From Actinocorallia sp039871655 (GTDB taxonomy: Bacteria > Actinomycetota > Actinomycetes > Streptosporangiales > Streptosporangiaceae), in assembly GCF_039871655.1 (NCBI RefSeq), contig NZ_JBDPLZ010000007.1:1-64000 (forward strand): 64,000 nt of DNA, read 5' to 3'. Below the pieces are notes generated by a model, which saw only the letters and a list, made by a program, of their open reading frames with translations, was not told the origin of the DNA and searched no databases. The first letter of the stretch is position 1. Each line of letters opens with the position of its first letter. A program made the position numbers and the translations under genes. Positions 58,769 through 64,000 of the stretch are shown one piece after another.

Positions 58769-59847
58769 TTGTCTGTTCTCCTGTAGAAGGGCAGGTCGAC
58801 CACGTCGACCGGTTCTTGCTTTCCGCGGATGTCGACGGCGACCGGCGTGCTGCCGATCCCGACGTAGGCCATGGCTATGGGCTTGCCCAGGGTCGGGGAC
58901 GGTGCTCCGCTGGTCACGACGCCGCACGGCGAGCCGTCGTCGCCGATGACCGCGTATCCCGCGCGCGGGACCCGCCGCCCCCGCGCGACGAGCCCGACGA
59001 GCCTGCGGGACGGCCCGCTCTCGGCGACGGCCGCGAGGGCGTCGCGTCCGACGAAGTCCTTCTCCAGCCGTACGACCCGGCCGAGACCAGCATCGTACGG
59101 GGTCAGGTCGGCCGTCAGCTCATGCCCGTACAGCGGCATGCCCGCCTCGAGCCGGAGCGTGTCGCGCGCCGACAGCCCGCACGGGGTGAGTTCCCCGTCC
59201 CCCGCCTCGGTGATCTTCTTCCAGAGCGTGACCGCGTCCTCGGAGTGGATGAAGAGTTCGAACCCGTCCTCTCCGGTATATCCGGTGCGCGCGATGAAGG
59301 ACACCACGCCCCCCACCGTGCCGCTGATCAGCGTGTAGTACTTCAGCCCGGCCAGGTCGGCGTCGGTCAGCCGCTCCAGGACGGCCTGCGCCCTGGGCCC
59401 CTGGACGGCGATCAGCGCGTAGTTCTCGGACTGGTCGTCCACCGCGGCCTCGAACCCCTCGGCCCGCTTCTTCAACTCCTCGGCGACGACCCCGGCGTTG
59501 GCGGCGTTGGCCACGACCATGAACCCGTGCCGGCTGAGCCGGTAGACGATCAGGTCGTCCAGCACCCCGCCCTCGGAGTTGACGATCATCGTGTAGCGGG
59601 CCCTGCCCGCCTCCAGCGCCGAGGCCAGGCCCACCAGCGCGTGGTCGAGCGCCTCGGCGGCCTGCGCGCCTGTAACGAAGATCTCACCCATGTGCGAGAT
59701 GTCGAAGATCCCGGCGCTGGTGCGCACGGCGTGGTGCTCGGCCGTCTCCGACCCGTAGCGCAGGGGCATGAGGTAACCGGCGAAGTCGACGAGGTTGCCG
59801 CCGAGTTCCTTGTGCAGCTCGTACAGCGGCGTGATCTTTGCAGACAC
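58765..59847 (-). CDS. gcvT: Glycine cleavage system T protein (aminomethyltransferase)
   Basis: A 360-residue tetrahydrofolate-dependent enzyme: LYELHKELGGNLVDFAGYLM, GIFDISHMGEIFVTG, RTGYTGEDGFELF and SARDTLRLEAGMPLYGHEL. It releases ammonia and methylene-tetrahydrofolate from the H-protein intermediate. GTG 59847 has AAGGAG nine bases upstream and lies downstream of a glycine riboswitch. No gcvP lies in the window; it must be elsewhere. Confidence 0.96.
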   Translation of the reverse strand: MSAKITPLYELHKELGGNLVDFAGYLMPLRYGSETAEHHAVRTSAGIFDISHMGEIFVTGAQAAEALDHALVGLASALEAGRARYTMIVNSEGGVLDDLIVYRLSRHGFMVVANAANAGVVAEELKKRAEGFEAAVDDQSENYALIAVQGPRAQAVLERLTDADLAGLKYYTLISGTVGGVVSFIARTGYTGEDGFELFIHSEDAVTLWKKITEAGDGELTPCGLSARDTLRLEAGMPLYGHELTADLTPYDAGLGRVVRLEKDFVGRDALAAVAESGPSRRLVGLVARGRRVPRAGYAVIGDDGSPCGVVTSGAPSPTLGKPIAMAYVGIGSTPVAVDIRGKQEPVDVVDLPFYRRTDK

Positions 59848-59924
59848 CTGGGTGGGCTCCTTGTGACCGGCACACGGCGAGAACGTTTCCCATCGTCCCA
59901 TCCGTACACCTGCGGACTGGGCCC

Positions 59925-60106
59925 TCCCCCTCTGTCTGCGTTGCCTGAGAGCTTCACCCGTGAGGGCTTTCACCTTCGGCGGAAGGCTCCCGGACCTTCT
60001 CTTTCCAGAGGCCGCCCACCCTTGCGGTCCTGGGTACCTGAGAGGTTCCGGGGAGGAATTGCTCCTTCGGCGGCCCGGACCCGCAGGGCCCGGACACTCT
60101 CCCGCA
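59925..60106 (-). promoter_or_regulatory. Tandem glycine riboswitch
   Basis: On the minus strand, two aptamers are visible. The first has GGGAGAG, then GCCGAAGGAGCAA, then CCTCTCAGGTACC and AGGACCG. The second has AAGAGAAGG, then GCCGAAGGTGAAAGC, then GCTCTCAGGCAA and CAGACAG. This is the known tandem glycine riboswitch, about 80 bases before gcvT. It should switch the gcvT-gcvH-glyA operon on when glycine is high. It fills the 284-base space between gcvT and the TauE gene. Confidence 0.95.
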
Positions 60107-60131
60107 GGGGATCATTCGGCGTCGCCCCCAA

Positions 60132-60920
60132 CTATAGGGCTCCGCGCGGGGATCCGGCCAGGTAGAGGAGGGCGACGGCGACGGCGAGCCCGCCCAGCAG
60201 CAGCCTCAGCGCCTTCTCCGGGAGCCGGGGCTGGAGGCGGGCGCCCAGGTACCCGCCCAGCAGGCCGCCGAGCCCGCACAGGACGCCCAGGGTCCACTGG
60301 GGGGCTATGTCACCGGGGGTGAGCAGGGATACGGCGGCTCCCACGATCGAGGTGACGAAGGTGGAGGCCAGCGCGGCGGGGGCCACCACCGCGACGGGCA
60401 GGCCCCGGCCCACCAGGATCGGGCCGAGCAGGGAGCCGCCGCCGACCCCGTAGATCCCGCCGATGATCCCGACTCCCAGGGCCAGCAGTGATACCGAGAA
60501 ACGGGACGGGACGGTCGCGGAAGGCCGTCGGGAGGGGCGCACCGTCCGCAGGCACAGCCACACCCCCAGCGGCAGCAGGAAGGCCGCGACCAGCAGCTTG
60601 AACACCTGGGGCCCGGGCAGGACGAACACCCGGATCACCGCTCCCACGACGACGCCCGGCACGGTCCCGGCCACCAGCAGCCGGGCCAGGGGTCCGGCCA
60701 GCTGCCCCGTCCTGCGGAACCTGATCAGCGCTCCGGGGCCCGCCACCACGTTGAACAGCAGGTTGGTGGGGGTGACGGCCGGGCTGGGCACGCCGAGCAC
60801 GCTCAACTGGACGGGGAGCAGGAACACCGCCCCGGACACTCCCACGGGCGCGGTCACCACCGAGATCAGCAGTCCGGCGCAGAGGCCGAGCAGGCCGGTC
60901 TGCCAGAATTCCCCACTCAC
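60132..60920 (-). CDS. TauE/SafE-family membrane permease
   Basis: A 262-residue protein with about seven to eight hydrophobic helices. Family motifs are SGAVFLLPVQLSVLG and SPAVTPTNLLFNVVAGPGAL in the first half and GIIGGIYGVGGGSLLGPILV in the second half. These proteins export sulfite or organosulfonates; the substrate here is unknown. GTG 60920 is the start. It reads into the riboswitch region of gcvT on the same strand. Confidence 0.88.
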   Translation of the reverse strand: MSGEFWQTGLLGLCAGLLISVVTAPVGVSGAVFLLPVQLSVLGVPSPAVTPTNLLFNVVAGPGALIRFRRTGQLAGPLARLLVAGTVPGVVVGAVIRVFVLPGPQVFKLLVAAFLLPLGVWLCLRTVRPSRRPSATVPSRFSVSLLALGVGIIGGIYGVGGGSLLGPILVGRGLPVAVVAPAALASTFVTSIVGAAVSLLTPGDIAPQWTLGVLCGLGGLLGGYLGARLQPRLPEKALRLLLGGLAVAVALLYLAGSPRGAL

Positions 60921-60955
60921 CCGACCAGGATCACATAAAACTTCCGTCCAGGCAT

Positions 60956-60989
60956 GAGACCGGCGACGCGGTCACGCGTCGCCGGTCTC
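60956..60989. terminator. Perfect 15-base-pair hairpin
   Basis: GAGACCGGCGACGCG (60956-60970) pairs with CGCGTCGCCGGTCTC (60975-60989) around a GTCA loop, upstream of the TauE gene. It probably terminates transcription coming from 61079 or further upstream on the minus strand. Confidence 0.7.
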
Positions 60990-61079
60990 GAGCAGAAGGT
61001 CTAGCTCTGTTTTCTCAATCGGGCGCAGACCCCCTTCACTGACCGGGATACGGGACAGGATGCCGCTGTCACTGCTAAT
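60972..61079 (-). CDS. Candidate 35-codon ORF with ATT start
   Basis: On the minus strand AGGAGG (61085-61090) lies five bases before ATT 61079, which opens a frame of 35 codons ending in TGA inside the loop of a 15-base-pair hairpin. Predicted peptide parts are SSDSGILSRIPVSEGG and KTELDLLLETGDA. A rare ATT start, a strong ribosome site and a fitted terminator are suggestive. Third-position G/C is lower than in the neighbours. Unrecognised; it may also be a non-coding RNA. Confidence 0.35.
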   Translation of the reverse strand: MSSDSGILSRIPVSEGGLRPIEKTELDLLLETGDA

Positions 61080-61181
61080 CGATACCTCCTACGTAAGGAC
61101 TAGGAGCGACTTGCTTAGAACTGTACGAAGCACGGCCACGTCATGCGTCCTTGGAACCGATAAATGCTGGTAGAGCACTCT

Positions 61182-61706
61182 TTAAGCGATACGTGTCTCC
61201 TGATAGACCAGCCGGAACCGCAGGACGGCATGCAGATCCGGCATCTCGATCACCTCGCGGAAGCGCACCAGCGACTCCTCGCCTATCCGGGTGAGCAGCA
61301 GCCCCAGGTCGGCGCTCTCATGGCAGAGGATCTGCAGCATCACCCGCGGCCTGGACCTGGTGCCGGTGAACCGGACGCGCACGTCGTGCACTCCCGGCAG
61401 CCCCATCACCTCCCGGGTGAGCGCGGCCACCGCCTCGTTCGTCAAAGCCTTCCTGCGCCCGCCCAGCAGAGTGAACCGCCGCAGCGCCACGGCCCGCCCC
61501 TGGGCCAGCAGCCAGCACGTCCCGAGCACCGCCGTCGCGGCCAGCAGGGCCGTCACCACCGGCCAGAACCACACATGCCCGGCGATGAAGTCGGAGGTGC
61601 CCTCGCCCAGCACCGCCCGGTCCCCCAGGAACCGGTTCAGCGCCAGGAGCACTCCGCTCGTCCCGCACAGCGCCAGCCCCGCCAGCGCCAGCCCCCGGCG
61701 CGCCAT
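61182..61706 (-). CDS. AmaP-like alkaline shock membrane-anchor protein
   Basis: A 174-residue protein with two membrane helices (ALAGLALCGTSGVLLAL and FWPVVTALLAATAVLGTCWL) followed by a soluble part with MGLPGVHDVRVRFTG, as in the Asp23/AmaP group. It is coupled to the preceding gene by a TGATG overlap. Such proteins tether Asp23/Gls24 proteins at the membrane during envelope stress in Gram-positives; no Asp23 gene is seen in this window. Confidence 0.7.
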   Translation of the reverse strand: MARRGLALAGLALCGTSGVLLALNRFLGDRAVLGEGTSDFIAGHVWFWPVVTALLAATAVLGTCWLLAQGRAVALRRFTLLGGRRKALTNEAVAALTREVMGLPGVHDVRVRFTGTRSRPRVMLQILCHESADLGLLLTRIGEESLVRFREVIEMPDLHAVLRFRLVYQETRIA

Positions 61707-62308
61707 CAGCCGCGCCGGCTCAGCCGGACGACGACCCGGCGGCGGCGCTGCGGGCAGATCTCCCCCAACCGGACGCGCACCGCCCGCCGCAGCGGCTCGC
61801 ACGCCTCGGGAGGCGTGCCGCGCCGCGCGTACCCCCTGACCCTGATCTTCCGGCCGACCCGCACCCGCACCCCCTCGATCCCCGGCACCCCCAGGGCCGC
61901 GTCCACGAGGGCGCGCCGCAGCCCCTCCCTGGTCAGCGCGGCCGAGACCGCCGGGTCGGCGCCCCTGAGCAGCTCCAGACGCGCGTAGCCCGGCAGCACC
62001 GCCAGCAGCAGGAGGGCCATGCCCGCGATCCACAGGAGGTATCCGGCCAGTTCCACCGCCGGATCCCCCCACAGCAGCGACCGCAGCCCGGCGTTCAGCC
62101 GCTCCGTCCACTCGTGCGGTACGAAGTAGTGGCCGTACCGCCGTGCCAGCGACTCGGCGGCGCCGACCCCGCCGCACGCCGCCATCGTCAGGGCGACGGT
62201 CAGCTCGGCGGCCGTCCGCTCCTTCCGGAACTCCCTGGCCGTCCGCCTGCGCGCCTCCCGGCGTCGCGCCGAATCCCCGAACAGCTCAGTGACCAGCGTC
62301 TCCCCCAT
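61706..62308 (-). CDS. DUF6286-like membrane protein
   Basis: A 200-residue protein. A basic N-terminus (RRREARRRTAREFRKERTAA) precedes hydrophobic segments, one at ELTVALTMAACGGVGAA and one at GYLLWIAGMALLLLAVLPGY; the C-terminal part GVPGIEGVRVRVGRKIRVRG resembles the soluble domain of its AmaP-like neighbour. Name is by context with AmaP genes. First gene of a two-gene operon. Confidence 0.65.
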   Translation of the reverse strand: MGETLVTELFGDSARRREARRRTAREFRKERTAAELTVALTMAACGGVGAAESLARRYGHYFVPHEWTERLNAGLRSLLWGDPAVELAGYLLWIAGMALLLLAVLPGYARLELLRGADPAVSAALTREGLRRALVDAALGVPGIEGVRVRVGRKIRVRGYARRGTPPEACEPLRRAVRVRLGEICPQRRRRVVVRLSRRG

Positions 62309-62382
62309 AGGGGAACAGTAACGGAGCCGACACCCTCAGTGATCTTCCAGGGGCCGAGTCGTGCGAGCCGGGCACCCGACGG

Positions 62383-62955
62383 TCAGGGATGGAGCTTCTC
62401 GCCCTGCCGCAGCATCCCAACGAACTTCTCGATCCGGGCGGCGCGGGTCTGGGGCCGCTTCGCCTCGCCGATCCGGTAGAGGATGGCGTAGCGGTTGCGG
62501 CCGTCGAGGGCGGCGAAGGCCTCCGCCGCCGCCGGATCGGCGTCCAGCGCCTCCTGGAGGTCCTCCGGGACCGTCGCGTTCCGCGGCGAGGCGTAGGCGC
62601 GCTCCCACCGCCCGTCCGCTTTGGCCCGCTCGACCTCGGCCAGCCCCGCCGGGCGCATCCGGCCCTCGGCGGTCAGTTCGGCGACGCGCTCGCGGTTGAT
62701 CTGCGACCACTTGCTGCGGGGCGTGCGGGGCGTGAAGCGCAGCAACCAGTACGTCTCGTCCAGGGGGGCCTTCTGCCCATCGATCCAGCCGAAGCACAGC
62801 GCCGCGTCCCGCGCCTCGGGATAGGTGATGGACTCCACGCCGGAGCCCTTCTTGGCGAACTTGAGCCACAGCCCCCGGGACACCGCGTGCTCGGCTTCCA
62901 GCCACTCCTCGAAAGCGGCCGGGGACGGGAAGGCGCACATCGGAAGATCGCTCAT
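62383..62955 (-). CDS. YdeI/OmpD-associated-like protein
   Basis: A 190-residue protein: WLEAEHAVSRGLWLKFAKKG, ALCFGWIDGQKAPLD, FTPRTPRSKWSQINRERVAE and the C-terminal FAALDGRNRYAILYRIGEAK. This is the YdeI/OmpD-associated family, linked by name to bacteriocin or stress protection, molecular role unknown. ATG 62955 starts the protein. It follows purU by 39 bases on the same strand. Confidence 0.85.
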   Translation of the reverse strand: MSDLPMCAFPSPAAFEEWLEAEHAVSRGLWLKFAKKGSGVESITYPEARDAALCFGWIDGQKAPLDETYWLLRFTPRTPRSKWSQINRERVAELTAEGRMRPAGLAEVERAKADGRWERAYASPRNATVPEDLQEALDADPAAAEAFAALDGRNRYAILYRIGEAKRPQTRAARIEKFVGMLRQGEKLHP

Positions 62956-62994
62956 GCCGGCGACGCTACCGGGCGCCGCCGACATTTCCCGGGA

Positions 62995-63831
62995 TCAACG
63001 GAAGACGATCGTCTTCTCGCCGTTCAGCAGGATCCGGTGCTCGGCGTGCCAGCGCACGGCCCGGGCCAGGGCCAGGCACTCCATGTCGCGGCCGACCCGG
63101 CGCAGGTCCTCGGGGGTGTGGGTGTGGTCGACGCGCGAGACCTCCTGCTCGATGATCGGCCCCTCGTCCAGGTCGGGCGTCACGTAGTGGGCGGTCGCGC
63201 CGATCAGCTTCACCCCGCGCTTGTAGGCCTGGTGGTAGGGCTTGGCGCCCTTGAAGGACGGCAGGAACGAGTGGTGGATGTTGATCACCTTGCCCTGCAG
63301 CTTGGCGCACAGGTCGTCGGTGAGGATCTGCATGTACCGGGCGAGCACCACCAGGTCGGCGTCGTAGTGCTGGACCAGGGTGAGGATCTCGGCCTCCTGC
63401 GCGGGCTTGCCCATCGACATCGGCAGGTGGTGGTAGTCGATCCCGAACGACTGGGTGAGCGGGCGCAGGTCGGGGTGGTTGGAGACGACCGCGACCACGT
63501 CGATGTCCAGCAGACCCGAACGCACCCGGAAGAGCAGGTCGTTCAGGCAGTGCCCCTCCTTGGACACCATGATCAGCACCTTCATGCGGGTGGCGGCGTC
63601 GCTCAGGTGCCAGTCGAAGGCGAACTCCCGCGCCATCGGCGCGAACAGGCCCTGGAGCTCCTCCAGGCTCTCCTGCGCGGTGAACTGCACGCGCAGGAAG
63701 AACCGCCCGGCGTCCTGGTCGCCGTACTGCTGGCTCTCCAGGATGTTGCACTGCCGGGAGGCCAGAAGGCCGGAGACCGCCGCGACGATGCCCGGACGGT
63801 CGGGACAGGACAGTGTGAGGATGTAACTCAA
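62995..63831 (-). CDS. purU: Formyltetrahydrofolate deformylase
   Basis: A 278-residue enzyme. An N-terminal ACT domain (YILTLSCPDRPGIVAAVSGL) is followed by a formyltransferase-fold catalytic domain with NIHHSFLPSFKGAKPYHQAY and GATAHYVTPDLDEGPIIEQE, containing the Asn-His-Asp catalytic set. It releases formate and tetrahydrofolate from 10-formyl-tetrahydrofolate and balances one-carbon pools with the nearby glycine operon. Start is TTG 63831 with GAAGG upstream. Confidence 0.95.
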   Translation of the reverse strand: MSYILTLSCPDRPGIVAAVSGLLASRQCNILESQQYGDQDAGRFFLRVQFTAQESLEELQGLFAPMAREFAFDWHLSDAATRMKVLIMVSKEGHCLNDLLFRVRSGLLDIDVVAVVSNHPDLRPLTQSFGIDYHHLPMSMGKPAQEAEILTLVQHYDADLVVLARYMQILTDDLCAKLQGKVINIHHSFLPSFKGAKPYHQAYKRGVKLIGATAHYVTPDLDEGPIIEQEVSRVDHTHTPEDLRRVGRDMECLALARAVRWHAEHRILLNGEKTIVFR

Positions 63832-63969
63832 CTCTTCACCTTCGGGGTGGGCCTGGACGGATACGCCACCGCCTCTGAGCAGGACGTCCGGGGCGCGGAG
63901 ATCTGAATTTTATGCGCTGCGCGGAGGCGCCGCGCTGGGGCGGCGGAGCACGCGCCTACAGTCAAGGGC

Positions 63970-64000
63970 ATGCGTCGGCTTCTGGCTATTCTGCTTACCT
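63970..64000 (+). CDS. 5' end of an exported protein (partial)
   Basis: ATG 63970 opens a frame reading MRRLLAILLT to the window edge, like a signal peptide start. Too short to identify. It diverges from purU. Confidence 0.4.
   Translation, partial: MRRLLAILLT

Noticed and set aside
59960..60322. Plus-strand open frame over the gcvT leader
   Set aside because: The region is a well-matched glycine riboswitch on the minus strand and has no coding support on the plus strand.

Overview
The window is high-GC actinobacterial chromosome. Coding frames show strong G/C preference at third codon positions, GTG and TTG starts are frequent, and stop/start overlaps are common. The content fits a filamentous actinomycete: an XRE/DUF397 regulator pair, a complete Mce transport operon, Hanks-type kinases with WD40 or extracellular domains, several TetR regulators, a mycothiol-type DinB-like enzyme and an F420/deazaflavin-type reductase domain. 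A Streptosporangiales/Thermomonosporaceae-like origin is a guess from gene content, not a proven assignment. No rRNA, tRNA or CRISPR array was seen.

Layout: 1-3017, regulator pair, an orphan TnpB element and chorismate mutase. 3052-4895, a DUF3592 membrane protein and a class 3 lipase. 5085-11136, a three-gene operon for a catalase-like/heme-dioxygenase fusion, a large nitroreductase and a ThDP enzyme; this is the most unusual part of the window. 11169-12644, a HugZ/DUF2470-type protein and a zinc-free ribosomal protein S4 paralogue diverge from one near-consensus iron box. 12675-14951, a WD40-repeat kinase and a MarR regulator. 15048-24179, a nine-gene Mce operon (yrbEA-yrbEB-mceA-F-mas) closed by an intrinsic terminator. 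24406-29698, M20 amidohydrolase, lytic transglycosylase, a divergent ABC1 kinase/pseudokinase pair and an SCP2-like protein. 30333-39673, a catabolic/xenobiotic-type stretch: five TetR regulators with visible operators, a CMD-deazaflavin reductase fusion, hydrolases, a Baeyer-Villiger-type monooxygenase and an SDR. 39689-47298, phosphopantetheinyl transferase, a membrane kinase coupled to an FG-GAP protein, a PQQ-type sugar dehydrogenase lipoprotein, a low-GC spacer with a possible micro-ORF, an anchored hypothetical protein and an ATP-dependent DNA ligase. 47306-52039, two close M50 site-2-protease paralogues flanking a Cds1-like PLP enzyme and a membrane protein. 52138-57125, a polyprenyl synthase with an altered second Asp motif, a DinB-like protein, an AraC regulator, and an SDR and an FAD dehydrogenase that share an operator. 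57126-60106, glycine cleavage genes gcvT-gcvH-glyA behind a tandem glycine riboswitch. 60132-64000, TauE/SafE permease, AmaP-type membrane proteins, YdeI-like protein, purU, and the first codons of an exported protein.

Working model for the 5-11 kb operon (inference): a lipid or fatty acid, possibly released by the adjacent lipase, is oxygenated by the C-terminal cyclooxygenase/alpha-dioxygenase-like domain. The hydroperoxide is converted by the fused catalase-like domain, reduced by the flavin enzyme and cleaved or ligated by the ThDP enzyme. The neighbouring iron-box genes suggest, but do not prove, a link to iron or heme status.
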